A stretch of DNA of 64,000 bases, from contig MEFV01000014.1 in NCBI GenBank assembly GCA_001725255.1, forward strand, positions 1 to 64,000. The letters are read 5' to 3'. The position numbers were made by a program, and so were the translations under genes. The notes beneath the pieces were generated by a model. The model was not told the origin of the DNA, did not search any database, and saw only the letters and a program-made list of their open reading frames with translations. Origin of the DNA: Comamonas sp. SCN 67-35 (GTDB lineage Bacteria; Pseudomonadota; Gammaproteobacteria; Burkholderiales; Burkholderiaceae_C). This document shows positions 55,900 through 64,000 of this stretch, in pieces; within the stretch, counting starts at the first letter, position 1, and every line of letters starts with the position of its first letter.

Positions 55900-57828
55900 T
55901 CAGGTTGTCACGACCGGCTTGCCCGCCGCGGGCACGAAGGCGTCGGAGAAGCAGGCGTCCTCGGACAGACCCTGGCCGATGAAGGCCGGCACGGCGTTTT
56001 CCACCATGCGCACCGAGCCGCACAGATAGACCTCGTGGCCGCTCAGGTCCGGAAAGTCGGCCAGCATGGCCTCGTGCACCAGACCGGTACGCCCCTGCCA
56101 GTCATCGCCCTCTGCAGGCTCCGAGACCACGGGCACGACCGTGAAGTTGGCATGCTCGCGCTGCCACGCTTCGCACAGCTGCAGCATGTACAGGTCCTGC
56201 GGATGACGCACGCCCCAGTACAGGCGCATGCTGCGCTGGACGCCCCGCGCGAAGGCATCTTCGACGATGCTCTTGATCGGCGCGAAACCCGTCGCCCCCG
56301 CCACGAACAGAATCGGGGCCGGACCATCGCGCAGCGTGAAGCTGCCCAGCGGCCCCTCGAAGCGGATGAAGTCGCCCTCCTTCATGCTCTCGAACACCCG
56401 CGTGGTGAAGAGCCCGCCGGGCATGTGGCGCACGTGCAGCTCGATGTCGTTGCTCACACCCGGCCGGTTGGCAAACGAGTAGGCGCGCCGCTGCCCATCC
56501 TCGAGCAGGATGTTGACGTACTGTCCGGCGGCAAAATCCAGCGCCGCCTCACCCACCGGCAGGCGCAGCACCACGCGCATCACGTCGGGCGCCAGACGCT
56601 CCATCGTCTGCACGGTGGCGGAGTATTCCTTGACCTTGTGCGTGATGTCGGCGCTCAGAATCTCCACGTTGATGGCCATGTCCACGCGCGGGATGGCGCA
56701 GCACATCAGCGCCATGCCCCTGGCCTTCTGCTCGTTGCTCATGGCGGTGAGCTGGTAGGAACGGTGGTCGTAGGTGCCCTGCTCCACGCTGCAGATGCAG
56801 CGGCCGCAGGCGCCATTGCGGCACTCATAGTCCAGACCGATGCCCGCGCCCAGACCAGCATCCAGGATGGTCTCGCCGGGGCGCACCTTGAACTGCGCGC
56901 GCACGTTGCCCGGACCATGCACCACCACCTGGTGCACCTCCTTGGCCGGATTGCGGCGAAAGCGCAGCGGCAGCCACGGCTGCAGGGCCACGAAGAGACC
57001 GACGACGACGACCAGAGCCCACACATGGCCCAGCGACCATTCGGACATCAGGGGAAACAGCGGCAGCAGGAACCAGTCCAGCTGGATGCTCGCCACCGCG
57101 CGCGACAAATCGCTGATCCCGCCCTGGCTGTGCACCGGCACCACCAGCGAGAGCACGAGCAGCGTCCCGAGCAAGCCCCAGACGATGGGCCGGGGCGGCG
57201 TGGTGCGGGCCTTGGGCACGCGCTGCACGTGCACCCACATGATCATCAGCACGATCAGCGGCAGGCCGATGTGCATGAACGACAGCAGCGTGAAGAGCCG
57301 CCCGCCCACGTGATCCGAGTAGAGAAAATTGCGCATCAGCGTGCCGTCGAAGATCGGCAGCCAGTCCAGCCACTCGAAGCTCGTCACCGTCACGTACTGC
57401 GCCATCTGGTCCCAGGGCAGCATGTAGCCGTTGATGCCCGAGGCCCAGACCATCACGATGAGCACGACGCCGGTGATCCACGAGAACCAGCGAAAACCGC
57501 GGTAGCGATTGAACGCAAAGTAGCGCAGCATGTGCAGGCCCATGGTGAGCACCATTGCGTCGGACGCATAGCGATGCACGCTGCGCATGATGCCGCCCAG
57601 CCACCACTGCTTCTCTGAAATGGCCACCACCGAGGCATAGGCATCGGTGATGCCCGTTTCGAAAAAGGCGTACAGATACAGGCCCGAGCCGGCCACCACC
57701 CAGAACAGGAAGAAGGTGATCGCGCCCAGGTGATAGTAGGGGTTGATGCGATCGCCGAACGCCAGGTTGAAGAGGTTTTCGACGCGCAGGAAGATCCACT
57801 GCAGCAGACTCTGGAATTTTTCTATCAT
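55900..57828 (-). CDS. Cytochrome b - [2Fe-2S] ferredoxin - FAD/NAD(P)H reductase fusion
   Basis: The 642-residue protein joins three modules. Residues 1-285 form a cytochrome b/b6 N-terminal domain. Two His pairs, each 14 apart (H85/H99, H186/H200), should hold two b hemes. Residues 298-395 are a plant-type [2Fe-2S] ferredoxin (C336, C341, C344, C376). Residues 400-642 are a ferredoxin-reductase fold with the FAD motif R448-A-Y-S, the NAD(P) loop GATGFAPIKS and a C-terminal CGSVRMV. Electrons could pass between NAD(P)H and the membrane b hemes. It is the last gene of the respiratory run, 13 bp after the oxidase-like gene. ATG at 57828. Confidence 0.9.
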   Translation of the reverse strand: MIEKFQSLLQWIFLRVENLFNLAFGDRINPYYHLGAITFFLFWVVAGSGLYLYAFFETGITDAYASVVAISEKQWWLGGIMRSVHRYASDAMVLTMGLHMLRYFAFNRYRGFRWFSWITGVVLIVMVWASGINGYMLPWDQMAQYVTVTSFEWLDWLPIFDGTLMRNFLYSDHVGGRLFTLLSFMHIGLPLIVLMIMWVHVQRVPKARTTPPRPIVWGLLGTLLVLSLVVPVHSQGGISDLSRAVASIQLDWFLLPLFPLMSEWSLGHVWALVVVVGLFVALQPWLPLRFRRNPAKEVHQVVVHGPGNVRAQFKVRPGETILDAGLGAGIGLDYECRNGACGRCICSVEQGTYDHRSYQLTAMSNEQKARGMALMCCAIPRVDMAINVEILSADITHKVKEYSATVQTMERLAPDVMRVVLRLPVGEAALDFAAGQYVNILLEDGQRRAYSFANRPGVSNDIELHVRHMPGGLFTTRVFESMKEGDFIRFEGPLGSFTLRDGPAPILFVAGATGFAPIKSIVEDAFARGVQRSMRLYWGVRHPQDLYMLQLCEAWQREHANFTVVPVVSEPAEGDDWQGRTGLVHEAMLADFPDLSGHEVYLCGSVRMVENAVPAFIGQGLSEDACFSDAFVPAAGKPVVTT

Positions 57829-57841
57829 GCCCGGTGCTCCT

Positions 57842-59275
57842 TCAACGCGCCGACCCGGCTGGGGCGCGCATCGCTTGCAGCACCACAACGACAAACAACA
57901 AACCGCCGATGATGGCGATCAAGCCACCCAGCCCCATCAGGCCCATGCCGGCCACCTCGCCCGTGCTGCGCAGCACCTGCTCGGCCCCCGCCACCTTGCG
58001 CTGCACGCCATAACCGCCGGACCACACGAGGCCGATGATGTGCATGAGCTGGCCGATGCCATAGACCCAGGGCTGCCACGTCGCCAGGCGCCCGCGCGGT
58101 GCCTGGTAACCCATGCTGGGCAGCACGCGATAGACCGCGCCCATGAGCGCGAGCGTGACACCGACGATGCAGCCGTGGTAATGCGCCGGAATGCGCACGT
58201 TGCTGCCGCTGATGAAGATGCCGATCACGCCACCGGCGGCGAACAGCAGGATGGACGAAAGCAATGCTGCGCGCAGCGGGCGCAGCAGCGGCTCGTGGAT
58301 GCGCGCCGTGGCGATGCCCAGCACCACCGCCATGCCCAGCGGCACGATGGCCGGACCGCCCCCCAGGCGCATCGCCCAGGTCAGCAGATTGCGATGCTCC
58401 ACCGAAGTGATGTCGTGCGACACATAGGCGTAGGGCGTGGCGAACACCCCCACCAGCGCCAGCAGGAACATCAGCACCACCACGCGCGGCGTGAGCCGGA
58501 TGCGCGCGCCGCAGGCGCTCGCCAGCCACAGCCAGGCCACCAGCATGAGCAGCGTCCAGGTGAATTGCAACGCATGCCCGCCACCCCAGAACACGATCTC
58601 GTAATAGGTCTTGGCGTCCAGGTCGGGGCGCAAAACCCACCACGACCAGCCAAAAGCCAGCAGCGCCACCGCCGCCGAAACCGCGGCCGCACTCAGGCCG
58701 AAGTGCAGTGCGCCATGACCGTCGTAGTGCAGGCCCAGGCGCGGAGCCGCATTGAGACTGCGCAGCACCAGCAGCAACGCGCCCAGGCCGAACACGGCCA
58801 GCCCCGCGAGGAACAGGGTGGAATCGAGCACCGGGATGTAGTTGGACATCACCGGTTCACCCGGATCGACGAAAGGCGCCAGCGCCATCGCCAGCGTGCC
58901 CGCGGCCGTCACCCACAAGCCGGCCCACCCCAGGCGCTGCACGTTGGTGCGCCCGTAAAGGCTCCAGAGCATGCCCGCCATGGCGACGAACCAGACGATG
59001 ACCGACAGGTCCACGTGCAGCACCAGTGCCACATGGAAAAAATTGGCCGCGGGCAGCCACTGGTTGACGCCCGGCGTACGCGAAGCCACCAGCAAAATGG
59101 CGAAGAGGCCCGAACCGATGAGCGCCGCCAGCCCCAGCCAGAGCCAGCCTCGCGCCAGTTGCACACGCGCGTCTCCCGTGATGCGCAACTGGTAGTCGGC
59201 CCCCGCCCGTGCCGGCATGGGTGCGGCGGCGGCGGCGCGCGAAAACCCGTGCATGGAAACCGTGCTCGTATTCAT
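57842..59275 (-). CDS. Heme-copper oxidase subunit I-like membrane protein, incomplete CuB motif
   Basis: The 477-residue protein has about twelve membrane helices and the general plan of heme-copper oxidase subunit I. H81 and H87 lie in the second helix. H365-Y-H367 in PAHYHGCIVG matches the pair that binds the high- and low-spin hemes. H234 in WGGGHALQF is in the position of the first CuB ligand. The adjacent His-His pair expected in the seventh helix is absent. Only the scattered H287 and H294 are near. It may be an oxidase, a NO reductase relative or a non-catalytic electron carrier. It is coupled by four-base overlap to the upstream gene. Confidence 0.75.
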   Translation of the reverse strand: MNTSTVSMHGFSRAAAAAPMPARAGADYQLRITGDARVQLARGWLWLGLAALIGSGLFAILLVASRTPGVNQWLPAANFFHVALVLHVDLSVIVWFVAMAGMLWSLYGRTNVQRLGWAGLWVTAAGTLAMALAPFVDPGEPVMSNYIPVLDSTLFLAGLAVFGLGALLLVLRSLNAAPRLGLHYDGHGALHFGLSAAAVSAAVALLAFGWSWWVLRPDLDAKTYYEIVFWGGGHALQFTWTLLMLVAWLWLASACGARIRLTPRVVVLMFLLALVGVFATPYAYVSHDITSVEHRNLLTWAMRLGGGPAIVPLGMAVVLGIATARIHEPLLRPLRAALLSSILLFAAGGVIGIFISGSNVRIPAHYHGCIVGVTLALMGAVYRVLPSMGYQAPRGRLATWQPWVYGIGQLMHIIGLVWSGGYGVQRKVAGAEQVLRSTGEVAGMGLMGLGGLIAIIGGLLFVVVVLQAMRAPAGSAR

Positions 59276-59775
59276 TGGAAGACGATGCCTCCCTTGCCCT
59301 GGTCGTAGTCGATCACGAGCACCTGCGCCGGTTTGAGATTGACGGTCTTCTCCATGCTCTTGAGCGACTCTTCGATGCCCATCTTGTCCTGGAAGCGCAC
59401 GACGATGTGACGCTCGCCCGCGGGCACGTTCAGGCGGCGGTAGATCGTGGAGGCGCCGTCATGCGACAGGCCCGAAGGCCGGGCCGTGTGGTTGAGCGCG
59501 GGCTGGCCATCGATGTCCACCTCGATATGCACGGGCGAGCGCTCGCGCCCGCACTTCATGGCCCGTCGCATGTTCGGCGCCATCTTGGCCTTTTCCGCCT
59601 CGGTGTAGGGGCGGCAGTCTTCCAGCCGCTGTCCGTAGTGCAGGAAGCTCACCTTGATCTCCGCCGTACCGGGCGGCAGGGGGTGATAGGTGGGCCAGCG
59701 CGAGAGCACCCCCAAGGCGACGGCAAAGCAGCCGTAGAGCACGGCCTGCCCAACCCAGTTCAACGCGCGATTCAT
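59272..59775 (-). CDS. Small membrane-anchored protein of the respiratory operon
   Basis: The 167-residue protein has an N-terminal membrane anchor (about 9-27). A periplasmic domain of about 135 residues follows, with two Cys (C54, C75) and a beta-rich C-terminus. I recognise no family. It overlaps both neighbours by four bases, so it is made in step with the cytochrome b fusion and the oxidase-like subunit and is probably a structural part of that complex, in the way small subunits are in other oxidases. Confidence 0.8.
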   Translation of the reverse strand: MNRALNWVGQAVLYGCFAVALGVLSRWPTYHPLPPGTAEIKVSFLHYGQRLEDCRPYTEAEKAKMAPNMRRAMKCGRERSPVHIEVDIDGQPALNHTARPSGLSHDGASTIYRRLNVPAGERHIVVRFQDKMGIEESLKSMEKTVNLKPAQVLVIDYDQGKGGIVFQ

Positions 59776-61346
59776 GACGCCATCTCCTCAAAACCAGCAG
59801 CTGCGCCCGCCGTCTGCCAGCGCAATTCATCCAGTGCGGCGGCAAGCGCCGCCTCGTCACCCACATCCGCCCAGACCACGCCCAGGCCGTGCTCCGGCAC
59901 CTGCTGCCTGAGCCTGGGCTCGCGCACACGCGCAAGACGCTCGGCCGTCCAGCGCTGGCCCAGGCGATAGGCGCAGGCCCCTTCACGGCAGCCCGCGACC
60001 AGCACACCCGTGGCCCCGGCGCGCAGCGCCCACTCCACGAAGGACGGCGGCAGCATGCCCGCGCAGATCAAATCCATGTGAACCACATCGGGGGCCTGAA
60101 CGCGCGCTTGCGCTCCCTCGACGCAGTCGAAGACGACGAACTTTCCCGGCCCGGGCAACATGGCGAGCCGATGCACAAGCTCGGCGCGAAGTGTATCGAC
60201 GGAAAGCTGCGGCATGTCGATGCCCGTAACCAGTTCGTGGATACTGCGAAAGGGCGTGGATGACGGACATGAGCCGGCGCAGATGCCGCAGCTCACGCAC
60301 AGATCGGGGTCCACCTGCGCCATCAGCGCCCCCGGCTTGCCGCTCGCGTGGGGCACCATGGTGATGGCCGAGTAGGGGCAGTCGTCGAAGCAGCGTTCAC
60401 AGCCGCTGCAATGCTCGGGGTAAACCTTGGCCACGGGCGGCCGCTGGCCCGCCGGCAGGAATGGGGGCAGCAGCAGCAAGGCAAACGCGGCGGCCACCAG
60501 GGCCCAGACGAACGGCGCCGACGTCGCATCCACCAGTGGATGAATGAAGAGCAACAGCCAGTCGAGGTGCAGCGCTTGCGCCGCGGTTCCCAGGCTCGCC
60601 TCTCCCTGGCTGGCCACCGGCGCGGCCAGCGACAGCACCAGCAGCATCAGCAACATTCCCGCGGTGAGGTTGCGCGGAGGAAACACCTGCGCCCGGGCCA
60701 GGCGCTGCACGTGAAACCACAGGCCGAACATCAACATCAGGGGCACGCCGATATGCACGAAGAGAAAGAGCGTGAACAGGCGCTCACCCAATGCCTGCCC
60801 GCTGAGGAAATTGCGCGCCAGCGGCGCCGCGAACAGCGGCAGCGCGTCGAGCCACTCGGCGGTGGAGATGGCCGAATACTGGCCCAGACGATCCCAATTG
60901 AGCCAGAAGCCACCGATCGCGCTGGCAAAAATCAGCAGCACCAGCGGCACCCCCGTAAGCCAGATGGTGCGGCGCGCGTGCGTGTAACGCCCCAGTGCCC
61001 ACTCGCGCGCCACATGCAGCAGCAAGACCAGCACCAGCGCATCGGCGCTGTAGCGATGCAGCCCGCGCAGCAGCGTGCCCAACCCCCACGGCACATCCGC
61101 GAGGCCTGCGATGGAGGCATACGCGCCCACGGCAGACGTATCGAGCACCACGAAGAGCACCACCCCGCTCGCCAGCAGCAGCCAGAGCAGGAGCGTGGCC
61201 ACCGCCCCCAGGTGCTTGAGCGGATTGGCGCTGCCGAAGGGGCGGTCGAACGCATGCTCCAGGGCGCGCACCCACGGCGTGAGCGCACTGATCTGCGGCG
61301 AAACGCTGGAATCCCGAGCTGAAGGAGGAGGCACCAATCCTGGCAC
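59772..61346 (-). CDS. Cytochrome b - two [4Fe-4S] - MvhD-like fusion
   Basis: The protein (524 residues from the chosen GTG) has a cytochrome b N-terminal domain with His pairs 14 apart (H97/H111, H198/H212). Two ferredoxin-type clusters follow (C313, C316, C319, C323 and C350, C353, C356, C360, each ending CP). The C-terminal domain (about 400-500) is of the MvhD/hydrogenase iron-sulfur subunit type, with C408, C428, and C453/C458 in GCREGACAY. It could collect electrons from a soluble donor. The start is uncertain (GTG at 61346 or 61334, or 61415 overlapping the SCO gene), as no clear site is visible. Confidence 0.85.
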   Translation of the reverse strand: MPGLVPPPSARDSSVSPQISALTPWVRALEHAFDRPFGSANPLKHLGAVATLLLWLLLASGVVLFVVLDTSAVGAYASIAGLADVPWGLGTLLRGLHRYSADALVLVLLLHVAREWALGRYTHARRTIWLTGVPLVLLIFASAIGGFWLNWDRLGQYSAISTAEWLDALPLFAAPLARNFLSGQALGERLFTLFLFVHIGVPLMLMFGLWFHVQRLARAQVFPPRNLTAGMLLMLLVLSLAAPVASQGEASLGTAAQALHLDWLLLFIHPLVDATSAPFVWALVAAAFALLLLPPFLPAGQRPPVAKVYPEHCSGCERCFDDCPYSAITMVPHASGKPGALMAQVDPDLCVSCGICAGSCPSSTPFRSIHELVTGIDMPQLSVDTLRAELVHRLAMLPGPGKFVVFDCVEGAQARVQAPDVVHMDLICAGMLPPSFVEWALRAGATGVLVAGCREGACAYRLGQRWTAERLARVREPRLRQQVPEHGLGVVWADVGDEAALAAALDELRWQTAGAAAGFEEMAS

Positions 61347-61366
61347 GCTTGGCGATGGGACGAGCG

Positions 61367-62230
61367 TCAGGTGGCGCCTCGGCTCCCTTTCCTGCGCGCC
61401 CTGCCGGCACGCCACTCATTGAAGAAAAACAGCATCATCACGATGAAGAAGGTGATGCCGCCCGCAATCTGCAGGGGCAACGAGTAATCGACCTTGTAGC
61501 CCCCGGTTCTCGGGTCGTAGACGGTGCACAGGATGCGCACGCGATCCATCAGGTTGTCGAGCAGCGTGCTCGATGGCCGATACGTCTTGCCCGCGAGCAG
61601 CATCTTCAGCGGCTCGCCCAGATCACCCGCGGCGAGCTTTTCGCCGTAGACCTGGTGCACGATGCGTCCCTCGGCATCGAGCACGGAGACTTGCAGCACG
61701 TGGTCGAATCCGGCCGAGGTGGCTGCGTAGACAAAGCCGAAATCCTTGGCCAAGGCCGCCACGCTGGCCATCGGCGGACTCAGAAAATCCCAGTTCGGGT
61801 TGTTGATGCCGTTCTGCCTGGCAAAGGACTTGAGCGCCTGCGGGCTGTCTTCGGGTTGATTGAAGCCCACGCTCACCACATTGAACTGATTGGGGCCCAC
61901 GGCCTTCTGCAAGTCATTGACGGCATTCTGCAGCGACCGCGTGGTGGTGGGGCAGATCGAGAAACACCCCGTGTAGATGAAGCTCACCAGCAGCGGCTTG
62001 CCGCGGTAGGACGACAGTGCCACCGGCTTGCCCTCGCGGTTGAGCAGGACATGCTCGCCGATCTGGCGCCCCACCGCTTCCTGGCTCACGCGCAGGGCGT
62101 AGGTGCCGTCCAGCCCGGTTCGGGCCGCATGCTGGCCCTGAGCCCAGGCAGGCACGACCATCGTCAGCGCGAGTCCGCAGGCAAGCAGCACGCGGCGCCA
62201 GAATCGGCGCGGGGTGGCTGGCTGGGACAC
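61367..62230 (-). CDS. SCO1/SenC copper chaperone family protein
   Basis: SCO proteins help assemble the copper site of cytochrome oxidases. The 287-residue protein has an N-terminal signal or anchor (about 12-32), the thioredoxin-like fold with C89-x-x-x-C93 and H177 in FDHVLQVSV as copper ligands, and a C-terminal membrane helix (about 252-272). The GTG at 62230 lies six bases after AAGGAG. It is 11 bp after ctaB and leads into the fusion genes, which ties them to oxidase assembly. Confidence 0.9.
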   Translation of the reverse strand: MSQPATPRRFWRRVLLACGLALTMVVPAWAQGQHAARTGLDGTYALRVSQEAVGRQIGEHVLLNREGKPVALSSYRGKPLLVSFIYTGCFSICPTTTRSLQNAVNDLQKAVGPNQFNVVSVGFNQPEDSPQALKSFARQNGINNPNWDFLSPPMASVAALAKDFGFVYAATSAGFDHVLQVSVLDAEGRIVHQVYGEKLAAGDLGEPLKMLLAGKTYRPSSTLLDNLMDRVRILCTVYDPRTGGYKVDYSLPLQIAGGITFFIVMMLFFFNEWRAGRARRKGSRGAT

Positions 62231-62241
62231 CACGTGCTCCT

Positions 62242-63144
62242 TCAGCGCAGGGCTGCGTCGACGCACGCTGCGATGAGCAGCACGCTCAACTGAATCAGGG
62301 AGGCAAAGAAGGCGCCCATGGCCGCCGAGCGCACCGTGGGCTGACGTACCAGACGCCATGACTTGTAGACGAAGTACAGGCCCCCTGCCGACGCCCCCAG
62401 GCCGTAGACCCAGCCGGCACCGAAGAACACCGGCGCCACCGAGGCCAGGAACAGCAGCACCGTGCTCACGAAGACGATGTGCGCCGCGCGCCGGGCTCCC
62501 ACCACGACCGGCAGCATGGGCACACCGGCATGGGCATAGTCCTGGCTGTTGGCAATCGCCAGGGCCCAGAAATGCGGGGGCGTCCAGAGGAACAGCACCA
62601 GTGCGAGCAGCCACGGCAGAGGCCCGAGCGCCGGGTCGATCGCGGCGGCGCCAGCCAGGACGGCAAAGCTGCCCGCCAGCCCCCCGATGACGATGTTCAT
62701 GGAGGTGCGGCGCTTGAGCCAGAGCGTGTACACCACGCCATAGAAGAACGCACCCAGGAAGACGTACAGTGCGGCCGCGCCGTTGAACGCCATCCAGGCC
62801 GACGCCACGGCGCCCGCCAGCATCACGGCCATCAGCACCAGCCAGCCCGGATGGTGCGGCAGCGCGCCGGTGGCAAACGCCCGCCGGGCCGTGCGCTTCA
62901 TCAGCCGGTCACTCTCGAACTCGACGTACTGGTTGTACGCCCCGGCACTGGCCGACGCCGTCAGGACCGACAGCGCCAGCACCAGCACCTGCAACCAGGT
63001 CACCGAGGGCCCCGGCGTGATCACCATGCCCACCAGGGCGGTGATCATGATGAGCACGCCGATGCGCAGCTTGAAGAGCGAGATGACGTCTCGCGCCACC
63101 TGCGCCACGCCGCGCTCGGTCACCTGAAGCGTGGAGGGTTCCAT
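62242..63144 (-). CDS. ctaB: Protoheme IX farnesyltransferase (heme O synthase)
   Basis: CtaB makes heme O from protoheme. The 300-residue protein has about nine helices and the prenyltransferase motifs NQYVEFESDRLMKRT and YTLWLKRRTSMNIVIGG. The ATG at 63144 gives MEPSTLQV. It follows the oxidase subunit I after 32 bp, the usual cox operon order. Confidence 0.95.
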   Translation of the reverse strand: MEPSTLQVTERGVAQVARDVISLFKLRIGVLIMITALVGMVITPGPSVTWLQVLVLALSVLTASASAGAYNQYVEFESDRLMKRTARRAFATGALPHHPGWLVLMAVMLAGAVASAWMAFNGAAALYVFLGAFFYGVVYTLWLKRRTSMNIVIGGLAGSFAVLAGAAAIDPALGPLPWLLALVLFLWTPPHFWALAIANSQDYAHAGVPMLPVVVGARRAAHIVFVSTVLLFLASVAPVFFGAGWVYGLGASAGGLYFVYKSWRLVRQPTVRSAAMGAFFASLIQLSVLLIAACVDAALR

Positions 63145-63176
63145 CGTTCGATTATCCGCTGACACCCTGCAAACGC

Positions 63177-64000
63177 TCAGCTGAGCCCCCAGAGCTGGCC
63201 GAGATACTTCCAGTTCACGAAGTAGTACAGGATGAAGGTCAGCAGGAAGATCATGGTGAGCGCGAAGGTGCCGGGTGCCACGAAACCGGCCGAGCCATAG
63301 GTCTGCAGCGGCGCGCTGGGCGCGGCACGGTTGAGGAAGACGAAGGTATTGCTCACCTTGCCGCCATCGAGCTTCTTGCCCCACAGGAGCGAGCCCACCA
63401 CCAGGTAGATGAAGAGCGCGCCACCGATGATCGCGATCACGCCCGTGATGCCGACGAGGCCCATCATCAGGTAGGCGGCGCCCGGCCATTCATAGGCCAG
63501 TGCATTGCCGTTGAAGGCCATGTCCCAGTGGCGGCGCGAAACCCCGAGTGTCCCCGCGCCCATCATGACGATGGTGAAGGCATACATCGCGAAGCCGAAC
63601 AGGAAGGGCTGGATCCGGGCCAGGCCGGGGTTGATGATCTCGCGCCTGAACAGCACGGGCACGAGGAAGTAGGTCATGCCCATGAAGGTCAGCGTGGTGC
63701 CGATCACGACGGTGGCGTGGAAGTGTCCCGGCACGTAGATCGTGTTGTGAATCAGCAGGTTCAGCTGCTCGGTGCCCATCATCACGCCGGTGATGCCCCC
63801 CAGGAAGCCGAAGCCCACGAGCGAGATGAAGATGCTGGAGAACACCGGGTTGCCCCACGGCGCCTTGCGCAGCCACTCGAACAGGCCCTTGTTGAAACCG
63901 CGGTTGCGCTGCGCCACTTCCATGGCCCCCGGCACCGACAGTGCGTGGATCATCGAAGCCAGCACGGCAAAGTACATGAAGTAGCTGGTATTGACGATCT
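63177..64000 (-). CDS. Heme-copper oxidase subunit I, C-terminal part, cut by the window edge
   Basis: About 274 residues are visible, open to the right edge. NTIYVPGHFHATVVIG carries the His-x-His pair that binds the high- and low-spin hemes, and several more membrane helices follow. The wording of this segment is closest to B-family (ba3-like) oxidases. The catalytic CuB ligands lie outside the window. It precedes ctaB and SCO on the same strand. Confidence 0.88.
   Translation of the reverse strand, partial: IVNTSYFMYFAVLASMIHALSVPGAMEVAQRNRGFNKGLFEWLRKAPWGNPVFSSIFISLVGFGFLGGITGVMMGTEQLNLLIHNTIYVPGHFHATVVIGTTLTFMGMTYFLVPVLFRREIINPGLARIQPFLFGFAMYAFTIVMMGAGTLGVSRRHWDMAFNGNALAYEWPGAAYLMMGLVGITGVIAIIGGALFIYLVVGSLLWGKKLDGGKVSNTFVFLNRAAPSAPLQTYGSAGFVAPGTFALTMIFLLTFILYYFVNWKYLGQLWGLS

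Noticed and set aside
54034-57618. A 1194-codon open frame on the plus strand opposite the ABC exporter and cytochrome b fusion
   Set aside because: It is a shadow of high-GC coding sequence. Its translation is rich in His, Arg, Ala and Gln without domains, while the opposite strand encodes clear enzymes.

Overview
The window is a high-GC chromosomal segment from a betaproteobacterium of the order Burkholderiales, most likely Comamonadaceae. This rests on the gene order of a very compact division and cell-wall (dcw) cluster, a MurE-MurF fusion, a DksA with a degenerate zinc finger, cyanophycin genes with a DUF1854 partner, and scattered copies of a short repeat with an ATAGCTG core, which I remember from this family. 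The assignment comes from reading the proteins, not from a database search.

Layout. (1) 1-4260 is the end of a mobile element. It carries conjugation-type genes (traF, DUF2840, a small partition-like protein), a truncated GNAT acetyltransferase, a YhcG/DUF1016 PD-(D/E)XK protein and a tyrosine integrase. (2) 4393-13265 holds a small unknown gene, then a cyanophycin locus: DUF1854 and an ABC transporter facing two cyanophycin-synthetase genes, the first with a ruined P-loop, followed by creA. (3) 13268-31833 is the dcw cluster, all on the minus strand: mraZ, rsmH, ftsL, ftsI, murEF, mraY, murD, ftsW, murG, murC, ddl, ftsQ, ftsA, ftsZ, lpxC. Most junctions overlap by 1-4 bases. A clear promoter and a four-repeat MraZ operator precede mraZ. 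(4) 31981-47620 holds hslVU, a STAS-like repeat protein, dksA, a COG0523 GTPase, a chemotaxis receptor, xerC with DUF484, DoxX, a NUDIX-MBL fusion, cysK, the RNase P RNA gene, an amidase and htpX. (5) 47777-53874 has a LysR regulator divergent from a TRAP transporter and a two-subunit thiamine-diphosphate dehydrogenase lacking E2 and E3.

(6) 53956-64000, all minus strand, is the most unusual part. A heme-copper oxidase subunit I (cut by the window edge), ctaB and a SCO copper chaperone lead into four closely packed genes. These are a cytochrome b fused to two [4Fe-4S] clusters and an MvhD-like domain, a small anchored protein, a second heme-copper-oxidase-like subunit lacking the usual His-His pair, and a cytochrome b fused to a [2Fe-2S] ferredoxin and an FAD/NAD(P)H reductase. 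An Atm1-type ABC exporter follows. Together they look like a membrane electron-transfer system joining a soluble electron donor to two cytochrome b proteins and a heme-copper-like protein. I know of no description of this arrangement, and it is my best candidate for an undescribed system.

Where several starts were possible I chose by ribosome-binding site, the usual 4-base overlap with the upstream gene, or family N-termini, and I say so where it remains open.
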